64,000 nucleotides of DNA from Elephas maximus indicus (Eukaryota > Chordata > Mammalia > Proboscidea > Elephantidae), in contig NC_064824.1 in NCBI RefSeq assembly GCF_024166365.1, positions 41,578,608 to 41,642,607 of the forward strand, given 5' to 3'. The position numbers and the translations under genes were made by a program. The notes beneath the pieces are model-generated. The model ran no database searches and had not been told where the DNA came from. It saw nothing but the letters and a program-made list of their open reading frames with translations. This document shows, piece by piece, positions 46,076-57,361 of this stretch. The number at the start of each line of letters is the position of its first letter. Position 1 is the first letter of the stretch.

Positions 46076-48598
46076 GTTAAGGTGTAATTCCTACTGAAGA
46101 GTGTGGTCTTTGATCTTCCTCAGAAGTGTTTCAAGTCCTCTTCACTTTCAGCAAGCAAGGTTGTGTCATCTGCATAATGCAGGCTGTTAATGAGTCTTCC
46201 TCCAATCCTGATGCCCCATTCAACACATAGTCCAGCTTCTCGGATTATTTGCTCAGCATACAGATTGAATAGGTATGGTGAAAGGATACAACCCTCATGC
46301 ACACCATTCCTGACTTTAAACCACGCAGTGTCCCCTTGTTTTTTCCAAACGATTGCCTTGATCTATGTACCTATTCTTTATGAGTACAATTAAGTGCTCT
46401 GGAATACCCATTCTTGGTAATATTACCCATAATTTATTATGATCCATACACTCAAATGACTTTGCAAAGTCAATAAAACACAGATAAACATCTTTCTAGT
46501 ATTCTCTGCTTTCAGCCAGGATCCGTCTGACATCAGCAATGATGTCCTTTGTTCCAAGCCCTCTTCTGAATTCACCTTGAATTTCTGGCAGTTCCCTCTT
46601 GCTATACTGCTGCAGCTGCTTTTGAATGATCTTCACCAAAATTTTACTTGCATGTAATATTAATGATATTGATCGATAATTTCCACATTCAGTTGGATCA
46701 CCTTTCTTGGGAATAAGCATAAATATGGATCTCTTCCAATCGGTTGGCCAGATAGCTGTCTTCCAAATTTCTGGGCATAGATAAGTGAGCACTTCCAGTG
46801 CTGCATTCATTTGTTGAAACATCTCAATTGGAAATCATCAATCCCTGGAGCCTTGTTTTTCGCCAGTGTCTTCGGTGCACCTTGGACCTCTTCCTTCATT
46901 ACCATAGGTTCCTTATCATATATTACCCCTGAAATGGTTGAAAGTCAACCAATTCTTTTTGGCATAATGAGCATGCACTCCTTCCATCTGTTTTTAATGC
47001 CTCCTACATCGTTAAATATTTTCCCCATAGAATCCTTCACTATTGCAAGTTGAGGCTTGAATTTTTTCTTCGGTTCTTGCAGCCTGAGAGATGCTGAGCA
47101 CATTCTTCCCTTTTGGTTTTCTAACTCCAGGTCTTTGCACATGTCATTATAACATTTTACTTTGTCTCCTCAAGCTGCCTTTGAAACCTTCTGTTCAGGT
47201 TTTACTTCAAAATTTTTTTCTGTTTGCTTTAGCTACTCTATGTTCAAGAGCAAGTTTCAGAGTCTCTTCTGATATCCATTTTGGTCTTCTCTTTCTTCCC
47301 TGTCTTTTTAATGACCTTTTGCTTTCTTCATGTATGATGTCCTTGATGTCATTCCACAACTCATCTGGTCTTTGGTTGTTACTGTTCAACACATCAAATC
47401 TCCTTGAGATACCCTCTAAATTCAGGAGGGGTATACTCAAAGTTGTACTTTGGCTGTCATGGACTTGTTCTAATTTTCTTCAGCTTCAACTTGAACTTGC
47501 ATATTATTGCTGTTCTGCAGTTGGTCCCTGGCCTTGTTCTGACTGGTTATATTGAGATTTTCTATTGTCTCTTCCCACAGATGTAGTCAATTCGATTCCT
47601 GTGTATTTCATCTGTCGAGGCCCATGTGTATAGTGGCCATTTATATTGGTGAAAAAAGGTATTTGCAGTGAAGAAGTCACTGGTCTTGCAAAATTCTAGC
47701 ATATGATCTCTAGCATTGTTTCTATCACCAACCCTTATTTTCCAACTACTAATCCTGCTTCTTTGTTTCCAACTTTCGCTTTCCAATCATCAGTAATTAT
47801 CAATGCACCCTGGTTGCATGTTGGAGCAATTTCAGGCTGCAGAAGTTGGTAAAAATCTTCAATTTCTTCATTTTTGGCCTTAGTGGTTGGTGCATAAATG
47901 TGAATAGTCATATTAACTGGTCTTCCTTGTGGATGTATAGATATTATCCTATCACTGACAGTGTTCTACTTCAGGATATCTTGAAATGTTGTTTTTGAAG
48001 ATGAATGCAACACCATTGCTCTTCAAGTTGTCATTCCTGGCATAGTAGACCATAAGAGTATTCGATTCAAAATGGCCGATACCAGTCCATGTCGGCTCCA
48101 TAATGCCTAGGATATCAATGTTTATGCATTCGTTTTCATTTTTGATGATTTCCAATTTTCCTAGATTCATACTTTGTACATTCCATATTCCAATTATTAA
48201 TGGATGTTTGCAGCTGTTTCTTCTCAGTTTGAGTCTTGCCACATCAGCAAATTAAGGTCCTGAAGGCTTGACTCCATCCACATTCATTAAGGTCAACTCT
48301 ACTTTGAGAAGGCAGCTCCTCACCAGTCATATTTTCAGTGCCTTCCAACCTGTGGGGCTTTCCTTCCAGCACTATATCTGACAATGTTCTCGGCTGCTTA
48401 TAAGGTTTTCACTGGCTAATTCTTTCCAGAAGTAGACCTCCAGGTCCTTCTTCCTAGTCTGTCTTAGTCTGGAAGCTCAGCTGAAACTTGTCTTCCGTGG
48501 GTGACCCTGCTGGTATTTCAATACCGGAGGCATAGTTTCTAGCATCACAGCAGCATGCAAACCCCCACAGTAGGACAAACTGACAGACGTGTGGGGGA

Positions 48599-48690
48599 AG
48601 ACATATATTCTATTTTTTAAAAGATTAAATAAATTGCCCAAAGTTACATAAATAGTAAGAAGCCCAGATGAACTTCAAATGAACGTCTGT
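48599..48690 (-). mobile_element. TSD of RTE copy 8 and continuation of MIR
   Basis: agacatatattct (48599-48611) is the right target duplication. taaataaattgcccaaagtt after it is the antisense MIR core that resumes from 44955. Confidence 0.6.
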
Positions 48691-48824
48691 ATGAACCCAA
48701 AGTACCTTTCTTTTCAGGTAATACGCCTCCCTCTTGAAAGTACACAATATATGTTAGACTATTAAACTTTTCAAGAACTCCTAAATATTGTATAAATTTG
48801 ATTAGCTTGAATTTGTTTCCTTAG

Positions 48825-48985
48825 TTTTACGTATTTAACTATCTTAGTCCTCACAACAACCTTATGAACTATGTGCTATTATTACCCCACACTGACTTGG
48901 ACAGGGGCTAAAGTATCAGAGAATAAGTAAATCCCTGGTCATGGTAGGGCTGGGGTTTGAACTCAGCACCCAACTCTCTGAAATA
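48825..48985 (-). mobile_element. MIR SINE
   Basis: tagtcctcacaacaacctta, then tgctattattaccccac, then gggctggggtttgaactcag: a clear antisense MIR. Confidence 0.85.
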
Positions 48986-48989
48986 TATT

Positions 48990-50300
48990 GTGCTTACGCA
49001 GTAGAATGGGTTATATTGATATAGGCATCTGTAAGACAACATACTAAATAAAAAAAAATGTTGAAAATTAGAAGCAAAGGAGTTTAACAGGCTCTACAGC
49101 TTCTGGATTCATCAGGACAAAAGAGCTGCGTTGCTTTTCTTAAACAGGTTAGAGAGTTAAGTCAACTCCTTTCTAGGATGTGGTGACTTCTCTATTTCTC
49201 CCCTTTCATTTTCATGAATCTGTCTTACCTCTCTACCTCTTCCCTGCCCTCCACATCTTCATTGGCAGGAGTCCACAGGGAGCCCCAGAACATTGAGTAT
49301 TCCTTGAAGACTCTGCCCTTCCTACCATTATCCCTAATAGGCTTACCACTACTTTCTGCTTTGAGGCCATTAGGACTAGTCTTCTTGTGCTGTTTATTTA
49401 TGTTTATGTCAGTTACTATAATATGTCCAGGCCCTGATTTTCTGCCCTCTCTTCTGCATATGTCTGTATTTCTCCCATTCTGCCCCATTTCCACTCCTTC
49501 CTGAATCCTGAATCCTTTTTTACTAGATGCTCTTAGGCTCATGACTAGTTTTCCATAAACCTCCCTATAGATCCAGCCCCATCTCTCTGAATGATCCTTT
49601 TTCTTTTTTGTTCTAAAGGAATTCCACCTCTCCTCTGAAGACACTTTCTCCTCTTCAGCCCTCTCTTGTGGTACCTGATTTATTTCTCACATTCTTTTAC
49701 CACTAGGTACGGAGGTAGGGTGCATGTCTTCCTTGCATCTCAGTGTTTCTACCAGAACAATTTTCCTTCCTCCTTTAGGAAAATACTCAGCTTTGAATCG
49801 CAAATGATCAGACCATCCCACCCATTGTACCTCCTTGTTTCAGTCATTTACAGGTGCCCCAGGTCATGCTCCCTCATTGATTGAAGGTTTCATATTTAAG
49901 CTTATTGTCATCCTCTCCAATATTATTGCATCATAACTCTTCAGGATTTCATTATCTGCATAGTCATGGTTGATTCTTCTGATAACCTGGCCTCTCCATT
50001 CATTTGTCTTCTTTCTTCCAATGACCTTGGCCTCCAGTCTTCCTCAGCCACTCATTCTCAAGATTATACCCTACACCTTGTCATTCCCAATAACTCAAAT
50101 CCCTCCATGATCTCCATTGAAAGCCTCTCAGTCTTCCAGCACTATGACCTCTCCTTACAGCTAGTTTCTCGATTCCAACAATCTTTCAAAAACACTGAAA
50201 GTCATATTGGTTGATTCCTCCATGTCTTCACTTTCTCTCACTCCTTTAAATCCTTATCACCTTAATTTCATGGCCCGTAGGAACAATGAACATGATCCTC
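48990..50300. other. Unassigned pyrimidine-rich block, possibly old LINE
   Basis: 49200-50280 is rich in CT on the plus strand with wording reminiscent of L2 ORF2 (cctggcctctccattcattt, caatgaccttggcctccag), but no anchor is strong enough to name it. ORFs on both strands (49214-49504; 49644-49225; 49966-50214) reflect the composition. Confidence 0.3.
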
Positions 50301-50484
50301 CTTACTTTGAAAATTGAGTTGGTTATACACAATTTTGTTCCCATAGCTGTTTAGGTTATTTTTCAGCAAATATTCACTTCCTTAATACCCTATCCGTGTT
50401 TCATTCTATAGTCTCATGGTGGGCAGAGTGTACATTCCAACTCGATTACCTGATTTAGCAAATTGGATATGAGAGGAGGGTAGG

Positions 50485-50790
50485 GAGAAAGTAAAGACTT
50501 GCACTATTGGTCTTATGTTCTTTCACTCCTGCTTTTTGCTATGAGAACATACCTCAAATATGTATTACTGCTCAACCAAAGAAGATGAGAGGCATGTGAA
50601 GCACCTCTGAACTGAATCCACATATTGGAGTCATGTCCAGATGACTCTAGCCAAAATCAGTCCAACTTTGGGTGATCTGCTGGTTATAACTGAGAAATAA
50701 ATACTTGTCATAAGCCACTGACTCTTAAGACGGTTGTAATACAACATTTTTTTGAGAAGAGTTAACTGATAGAAAACTAACTCCTCTTTT
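50485..50790 (+). mobile_element. ERVL-MaLR (MLT1-like) LTR, 3' part
   Basis: tggagtcatgtccagatgac, tctagccaaaatcag, aataaatacttgtcataagc and agagttaactgatagaaa follow a MaLR LTR end including its AATAAA signal. Non-coding relic. Confidence 0.6.
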
Positions 50791-51630
50791 CCTATTTCCT
50801 TCCAAAGATTTTGAGAAGAATTGGGCTTAGGCAAGAAAAGAAGTTTTATTACTTCTATCTTCCTAATCAAAGTATTCAAAGCCGTGCTGTCCTTACTGCT
50901 AAATCACCTAGGAATAAGAGAACAATGGGTGCCTTGGCATAAGTCACCTATTGTTTCCTGAATTTTTTATAAATCCTCTTAGATAAGCTATCCCTTCTGT
51001 GAACTTGTTAGAATCTTCACACACATTAAAATGGCTAGTAAAGCTCCCATTTCAAATACAGAATCAATTATTCCAATTGCCATCAAAGCCCACATGTAGC
51101 CTTTGGAGACCAACAGAGTGAAACCATGCGGTTCAGGCTTATAAACATGCAGGTTTTTGAAGATGGTGGCAGCACTTAGGAAGCCTAGATAACCCTTACT
51201 TGCATGGGAAATGGAAAGGTAAAATGCAAACTCCTCTCAAGCATGATACAGTCTTTGTGAGAGCAGTCTATCATTTATTTCCTCAAACACATTTAGTTAC
51301 AATGTTCTTGCTGCCGAGATACCTTTGGCCATGCAAAGCGGGATGTTATCCTCTTATATCTGCTGCCAGAGGGACTGGGAGAGCAACAGCCTTACAGGAA
51401 GTGTAAACATCTTTCATTTAGCTAAATGGAGTGTGAAGTAGAGTTGCTGTATTAAAGAAGGAGCCAAGATGCATGTGCACACACATACACACACATGCAC
51501 ACAGTCATCTTTTCTGGCTCTCTCTTTTGGGTCTACGAAAACTTGGAAGATTTAAATTCACAATTACATCAGTCTTATTGTACTGAAAAAGCCACAAGAT
51601 CAGAATTTGCTCTTGCTGGGTGATTATTAT
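50791..51630. other. No gene or clear repeat, apart from a CA-rich tract
   Basis: CA-rich microsatellite at 51475-51501 (cacacacatacacacacatg). Otherwise unassigned. Confidence 0.45.
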
Positions 51631-51634
51631 ATTT

Positions 51635-51840
51635 CAAAATAGCAAACAAATATTTATGTAGCGCTTACTATACGTGAAACACTGTTCTAAGCACTTTATT
51701 CATATTATTTTACTTTTCAAAGTATCTATGTAAGGGCAGTCATTTTATTATCCCCATATTACATACAATGAAATGAGGTCCACAGACCTTTAATGACTTG
51801 CTCACCGTGGTGAAGGTGAGATTAGATTCCAAAATCTTTG
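51635..51840 (-). mobile_element. MIR SINE
   Basis: gttctaagcactttattcat, ttattatccccatattacat and aatgacttgctcaccgtgg follow antisense MIR order. Confidence 0.85.
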
Positions 51841-52220
51841 TCTGAAAAACTGAAAATACGTTGTGAAGATAATCTTTTGCTCATTATATCATTTTGAAAA
51901 TATGGCAGGCTGCAGCTTAATGTGATTTATTTAGGAATTCTGGTTTCAGATCTCGCTGTGTTCACAACCTGGATAAAACAAAACAATTAAAAGCTTAGGG
52001 CCCTCTTATTCATCTGCTCATTGATTATTCAGTTTTATTTAAGTCTAATTATGAAAACCATTTACCTTTTTCTGTGCACATTTTAGTTAACTAACTGTAA
52101 TGTGCTTTCATCACACAAATAGAGAAAACTTGGGGTATCAAGAGGGGCAGGTGGAGGGGAGGGGAGCAAAGAGAGGATAATGCTGCTCAAATTGAGAAAA
52201 CCAAATTACAGAATGGGCCT
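51841..52220. other. No feature recognised
   Basis: AT-rich sequence with a short G-rich purine stretch at 52141-52175. Confidence 0.4.
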
Positions 52221-52270
52221 TTTTTAAAAAAGATCATTGTTTTCCAAGGACTATAAAATCACAAGAGGAA

Positions 52271-52309
52271 ATGTTAGGTAAGATGAATTCAGCTAGGCTT
52301 TAAGAATAA
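52271..52309 (+). repeat. Local 39-bp direct repeat, copy 1
   Basis: Starts atgttaggtaagatgaattc and matches 52592-52630 with one mismatch. Weaker similarity extends about 55 bases upstream in both copies (ataaaatcacaagagg versus gtaaaattacgagg). Confidence 0.9.
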
Positions 52310-52371
52310 TTTCTATTTTCTTGGTCATCATTGGAGGCTTAGCTCTAAAGAGTAGAAGCATATTCAGTAAA

Positions 52372-52391
52372 AAAAAAAAAAAAAAAAAAAA
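52372..52391. repeat. Poly-A run
   Basis: About 20 or more A residues between the two direct-repeat copies. Confidence 0.8.
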
Positions 52392-52591
52392 CAACTTTTC
52401 TAGGCGATGGAATAGTCTGCATTTCAGATGTTTTAACTATTCATCACCAGGTGAGCAGTTCAAAGACAAAGCTATACGGGTTGCGATTTTCCAAATGTGT
52501 TTCCTTCTCTTAGGTCTGAACAGCTTATATAATGAATATATTTTTTTAAAAGACCACTTTTCTTTTCAAGTGCTGTAAAATTACGAGGAAG

Positions 52592-52630
52592 ATGTTAGGT
52601 AAGATGAATTCGGCTAGGCTTTAAGAATAA
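52592..52630 (+). repeat. Local 39-bp direct repeat, copy 2
   Basis: Second copy, 321 bases downstream of the first, one base different. Not part of a recognised transposon. Confidence 0.9.
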
Positions 52631-52744
52631 CTGCCACTTATTCATAATTATTCATATTAGATCTGATCAGTTGTCACATGCCAGATGAGTAGAGAGCCAC
52701 TGACATGGTATGATTTGAGAAATGCCAAAAGCAATCATTGCTAA

Positions 52745-52985
52745 GATTTTTTGAAAGCTGTTTTGTACTGAGTACTGCTCCCAGCATTTTACCAATATTC
52801 TCTCTCATTTAATCTTCACAACAACGCAGCAGGGTAAGCGCTGTTATTATTGTCCCTATTTTATAGCTATAGATGTCGAGGCCACAAAGAGGTTAAGTAA
52901 AGTGCTCGTAATCCACAATGAGAAAGGGTGCATGCACAGCCAGGCAATCTCATTCCAGAAGGTGTGCTCTTAACATCACACCACC
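52745..52985 (-). mobile_element. MIR SINE, nearly full length
   Basis: taatcttcacaacaacgcag, then tgttattattgtccctattt, then aagaggttaagtaaagtgct, then cttaacatcacaccacctg at the tRNA-related end. Confidence 0.85.
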
Positions 52986-53099
52986 TGTTTCCCAAGCTTT
53001 GCTTTCCTTGTTCCTTGCCATAAAGACTGCATATTTCAGTGTCATTTCTTCGAAAATACAGCAAAGAGGCCTCCATTGAATGCAAGTTGAGAGGACCAT

Positions 53100-53760
53100 G
53101 TTGGCCAGTTGCTATTTATTAACAGAAGAATTTACTAAGCAGGTCCCAGAAAGGTTAGAAGCATGAAACGCTGGAGGAGAGGACTGACTTGGGAAAAGGT
53201 AAGCTGTACTGCCAGGCTGATGCATCAAGGCAGCTAAAACATAATAAGCTAAGGACTGAGCAGAGCAGGAGATGAGGATCTAGAGGTAAGAACTGATAAA
53301 GGCAAACCTCCCTATCCCATAATTAATCTTATAATTGGCTTCAATAGTTGTGGAAGTCCTTTCAGGCAATAGGCTTTGCCCCATGCAGGTCCTGAGCCAC
53401 AGTCCTCAGCTGACCTGCAGTTGACTGCAGCAACATCTCTATTACCAGCCGGGGTGAACTGGGAGTTTCACCTCTGAACATATTAGTTATACCTGTGAGG
53501 AATCTAGGATACCTGTGAGCCAAGGGAGCTGGGTCCTCACCCTCCCTTGCTGGGCTCGCATATTCTTCACAATTGCATTTTATCCGATTTCCAGTTATAT
53601 TCCAACGATCTCATTCCAGGTGAAAATAAAGCTTTGCTTTGAGCATTATATTGCTTAACTGGACCCCTGACCCCTTTCCGAGAGTCACACAGCCTCTTTC
53701 TGTTATCTGACCTCTTCCCACACCCCGACAGCTACCAGGAGTGTGCTCCAATCTTCCTCC
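53100..53760 (+). mobile_element. Possible ERV-type LTR
   Basis: ggtgaaaataaagctttgct at 53620-53639 followed by cccctgacccctttccgaga and a C-rich stretch is the arrangement of a polyA signal and R/U5 in many class I LTRs. No TG...CA ends, target duplication or internal sequence was found, so this is tentative. Confidence 0.3.
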
Positions 53761-54780
53761 AAACAAACTGCCTTAAAACATGGGGCTACCTTATACCTAA
53801 ATTTTCGGGCATTGCTACTTAGGAAATATTGTCTTACATTGCCTTCCAGATTATTCCCCTTGGAGAACACCCAGGATGGCATCTAGGTTCCCCAGGGATG
53901 GCTAAACATAGATCACAGAGAGTAACCTTAGAGGTAGTCCTTTTTCTGGCTTCTGACAGTTCTCTTTTATTCCCCTCTTCCATGCCTTCCTTAGTCCTCT
54001 ATTTGGGTCCCAAAACATCTCTATTGCCAAGCCCACACAGGCTGGACAGGTTTTGCTTCTATCACTAACTGGAAACAAAAAGAAAATCTACACTGAAGGA
54101 AACCTTTTTAAATTGAACTTGTGTCAAGCAATTGGAGGAGCATGTGGTTTTGTGGTAAGGTTTGTCAGAGTGAGTTGTGGAAGTGGCAAAGTGCTTCGAG
54201 TGGGGAGTGACTAGTTCAGTGCTCACAGAGCTGTGTGAAGGCTGCTCTTCTCTTTCCGCATCAATTCATGATATCTTCTGAAGCTCAGAAAAAGGTCCTT
54301 AGTTATTTGACACAACAATATCATGAGTTACATTTTATTAAAAAAATTATTGTTATATGCGGAATAAAAGATACCATATGCTGCTGTTAAAAACTATGGT
54401 TTTCTGATGGAAATTATTTGAAGAAAAACTCATTTATTTGGCCAGGTTAAATCACACATGACAACAAACAGGGGAAAACCTGTGAGAGAGTCAGGCAATT
54501 TGGAACAATTGAAAGAAATTCAATATGGTTGGAGAAAGATGGGCGAATGACAAACAATGGCATGGTGGTCTTTCTTGAGGTGGGGGAGACTAGATGATGA
54601 AGTCCATGAGAAGGACTGGGAATATTTTTCTGATCAATGAGAGATTATTGTAAGCTTTTAAACAGTAACAAATCTGAAATTGTTCAGGAGGTAAAATCTG
54701 TGGAATACATTAAATTTACCTTTTCATGATCTGATTAAATCTACCTTATTAGTTTCAGCTAAAACCAACCTGTCTACCGT
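53761..54780. other. No gene or clear repeat recognised
   Basis: One kilobase of unassigned sequence; the 79-codon ORF at 53829-54068 has no recognised feature. Confidence 0.4.
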
Positions 54781-54784
54781 TCAT

Positions 54785-55170
54785 TATAGTCCAGCCACAA
54801 TGGCTTTCTTTCAGCTTCTTAAACTCAGTGTTCTTTGCTACTCCAACACATATCATTCTTTCTGCTTCAGATGATCTCTCTCTGTCCATCTAATCTCAGG
54901 TCTTAGAATACATATCATTTCCTCCAGGAAGCTTGTTCTGAGTTCCAAATCAGGTTAGGTGTTATATATTCCCATTGCACACTTATTGATTGATTGATTG
55001 ATTTTTGGCAGGCACCTCAATCATACTTAAGTATTTGATGTAAGGAAAGAGTCTCTTTTCCATTACAGTACGGGCCTTGCCTAACTTATCATTCACTATA
55101 TTCCCAGTGCCAGAACACTGTTTAGCAGACAGTACATGCTCAATATATATTTGTTAAATAAATGAGTAGA
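54785..55170 (+). mobile_element. L2 LINE, 3' end
   Basis: ttatagtccagccacaatgg, then tttcctccaggaagcttgtt, then attcccagtgccagaacact, then atgctcaatatatatttgtt and aaataaatgag: the sense L2 3' terminus. A (TTGA)n run at 54985-55003 lies inside. Confidence 0.85.
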
Positions 55171-55202
55171 CTCAGATAGTGCATCTTAATAGGCTAACTA
55201 CG

Positions 55203-55370
55203 TAGAGGCCTGGCGGTATAGCGCTTAAGACCTACAGCTGCTAACCAAAAAGTTGGCAGTTGGAATCCACCAGCCGTTCCTTGGAAACCCTATGGGGCAG
55301 TTCTTCTCTGTCCTATATGGTTGCTATGAGTCAGAATTGATTCAACGAAAATGGGTTTCTTTTTTTTTTT
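55203..55370 (+). mobile_element. Afrotherian SINE, short subfamily
   Basis: gaggcctggcggtatagcgc head, ttggcagttggaatccacca B box, ccctatggggcagttcttct body, T run tail at 55361-55370. Confidence 0.93.
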
Positions 55371-55915
55371 CAGAATTGGTATAACAAAAAGATCTGATCT
55401 CTTCTATGACTGCTGGAAATAGATACTGGGTAATGACTGTCTTCTGCTTACAGGTGATGCTCATGTGCTTCAAGTTAGTAGCACCGGCAGTTTGGTCTAG
55501 TTCCAGTTCTCAATCCTAGCTGCACAACAGAATGACTTGTGGAGTTTTTAAGAGTAATGATGCCTACATCCCATACAGAAAAATTTAACCAGAATCTCTG
55601 AGGGTGGGGTTAGTCATGAATATTTTTAGACATCCCATGTGATTCCATTTTGCAGTTAGTATTGGGAACCTATGGTCTGGTTGACAGAGCATGGGACCAA
55701 GATTTAGGAGGCTTGCTATTACTGATACCAACATTGTTATTGCCATTTAATTTTCAATAAATCACTAAAGTTTTTCATGCTATGGTATCTGCATTTGATA
55801 TTTTTACCTGCACTAGTCATTTTATAATAAAGCTACTTGAGGTGTTTGTTCATTCATTTGGTCTTTTGTTAACCAAGCTGATACTAATGCAAAAACCTTG
55901 ACAGGCATTGTGAGA
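55371..55915. other. No feature recognised
   Basis: Unassigned sequence between a SINE and a MIR. Confidence 0.4.
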
Positions 55916-55919
55916 ATAG

Positions 55920-56150
55920 TAATCGTTACTATTTGTCCAGTGACTTTCAGGTGCCTGACAGGTTATAACCATCTTCTTATCATATACAATAGCCCTGTGA
56001 GTCAGGAGATACCATTTCCATGTTACATGTGGACAAACTGAGAATCAGAGAGGTAAAGAAAATGTATTAGCCTACATGGTAAGTAACTGAGCCATAACTT
56101 GAGTCTATAATTTTCAGGCTGTAGATCTCAGCCCTTTTCACTTTTCATCA
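55920..56150 (-). mobile_element. MIR SINE
   Basis: caatagccctgtgagtcagg, tgtggacaaactgagaatca, gagaggtaaagaaaatgt and agtaactgagccataacttg follow antisense MIR. Confidence 0.85.
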
Positions 56151-56202
56151 CTGCTTCAACGTGCTAGTACATGAGAGATTAGAACTGTGTAATGTTTACT
56201 CA

Positions 56203-56403
56203 AGAAGTCCTGGTGCTACAGTGTTTAAACATCAGCTAACTAAAAGGTCAGTGGTTAAAACCCACCGGCTGCTCTGCGGGAGAAAGATGTGGCAGTCAGC
56301 TTCCACAAAGATTACAGCCTTGGAAACTCCGTGAGGCAGTTCTACTCTGCCTTACAGCGTTTCTTTCTGTGAGTCAGAATCGACTCAACAGTAATAGGTT
56401 TTG
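56203..56403 (+). mobile_element. Afrotherian SINE, long subfamily
   Basis: gaagtcctggtgctacagtg head. It carries the gggagaaagatgtggcagtc block shared with the copy at 9336. Flanking atgtttact at 56192-56200 and 56404-56412 is a target duplication. Confidence 0.9.
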
Positions 56404-56504
56404 ATGTTTACTTAGATACAGTTGATAAAATATCACAGATGTACAGATCTAGTGTCCAGATAGATTTCTATAATCTATTATGCCTACGAAACCAGGGATT
56501 GCAT

Positions 56505-56600
56505 CATTATCAATTTTCCAATTCACTTGTTCAATTTTCCACAAGCATTTGTTAGATACACATTATATGCCATTACTACAGCAGGTAAGAGAGGTGTAGA
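56505..56600 (-). mobile_element. L2/MIR-type 3' fragment
   Basis: cacaagcatttgttagatac followed by acattatatgccattac resembles the antisense of the L2 terminus. Confidence 0.45.
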
Positions 56601-56970
56601 CATTTTTAGGAGAGAAAGTGTCTACAAATACTATTTATTTCCTACCTGACATGCAAAAACATAGTGGCACTGATCCATAGAATGTCTACTTGTGTATGTA
56701 AAACAACTTTAGTTATCAATATTTTAACTGACTTCACCTTGAAGGCCCTTGTTTCCATGTTTTATTTTCTAAGCCAGTTATGCTCATGTTTATTTTTTCT
56801 GCATAAATAAGCTTTTGCCGTATTTCTTCTAAGCATGCTAGCTTTTAAAATATTATTTTATTATGTTAAACATAGTCTTATAAAAGAATGCTAACATTCA
56901 TCAGTCTGCTTTTATGACTTTTTCCCTTGTTCAAGCTATAGTGGAGGATTCAAACGAATTACTGAGCTCT
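56601..56970. other. No feature recognised
   Basis: AT-rich, unassigned. Confidence 0.4.
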
Positions 56971-56984
56971 GTTGTCATCTTGGA

Positions 56985-57149
56985 AACCCTGGTGGGATAG
57001 TGGTTGAGTGCTACAGCTGCTAACCAAAAGGGTGGCGGTTCAGAATCCACCAGGAGCAACTTGGAAACTCTATGGGCAGTTCTACTTTGTCCTATACAGT
57101 CGCTATGAGTTGGAATCAACTTGACAGCAAGGGGTTTGGTTTTGTTTTG
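56985..57149 (+). mobile_element. Afrotherian SINE, first of a tandem pair
   Basis: aaccctggtgggatagtggt head, ggcggttcagaatccaccag B box (one-base insertion), tgacagcaaggggtttggtt tail. Flanked by gttgtcatcttgga (56971-56984) and gttgttatcttgga (57150-57163). Confidence 0.95.
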
Positions 57150-57163
57150 GTTGTTATCTTGGA

Positions 57164-57326
57164 GCTCTGGTGGTGCAGTGGTTAAGAGCTATGGCTGCTA
57201 GCCAAAAGGTTGGCAGTTCAAATCCACCAGCTTCTGGGTAAACCCTATGGGGCAGTTCTACTCTGTCCTATAGGGTCCCTATGAGTCGGAATCGATGCAA
57301 CGGGTTCTTTTTTTTTTTTTTTTTTG
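57164..57326 (+). mobile_element. Afrotherian SINE, second of a tandem pair
   Basis: gctctggtggtgcagtggtt head, ttggcagttcaaatccacca B box, agggtccctatgagtcggaa tail and a long T run (57306-57325). It is followed by gttgttacctt (57327), a third version of the flank of its neighbour. Confidence 0.95.
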
Positions 57327-57341
57327 GTTGTTACCTTATAG

Positions 57342-57361
57342 GAGAGAGAGAGAGAAAAAAA
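57342..57361. repeat. (GA)n-rich tract
   Basis: ggagagagagagagaaaaaa follows the second SINE. Confidence 0.8.

Larger units (their letters stand above)
44969..48598 (-). mobile_element. RTE LINE copy 8, near full length (5'UTR, endonuclease, RT, 3' tail)
   Basis: This is the reference copy for the window: 3630 bases, or about 3.2 kb without the nested retroposon at 45647-46062, the usual size of an RTE/BovB-type element. On the minus strand it shows, in order: a 5'UTR (48586-48243); the endonuclease start (48242-47952: GIWNVQSMNLGKLEI); the endonuclease core (47786-47562: PLYTWAS and NRIDYIC); a linker (47440-47207: PKWISEETLKLA); RT fingers (46822-46496: IPKKGDPTECGNYRSISL); motif A CFIDFAKSFE near 46470; the catalytic box HYADDTTLL (46302-46120); a C-terminal part (45328-45146); and a GTT-rich tail at 44969-44982. 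Stops and shifts, including a stop just before motif A, make it inactive. The endonuclease nicks target DNA and the RT copies the element's RNA there. Confidence 0.92.

Noticed and set aside
47091..47555. 154-codon plus-strand ORF
   Set aside because: It is the antisense of the RTE endonuclease/linker region.
49225..49644. 139-codon minus-strand ORF and an overlapping plus ORF
   Set aside because: A pyrimidine-rich block gives long frames on both strands; composition is Arg/Lys/Gly-rich without a domain.
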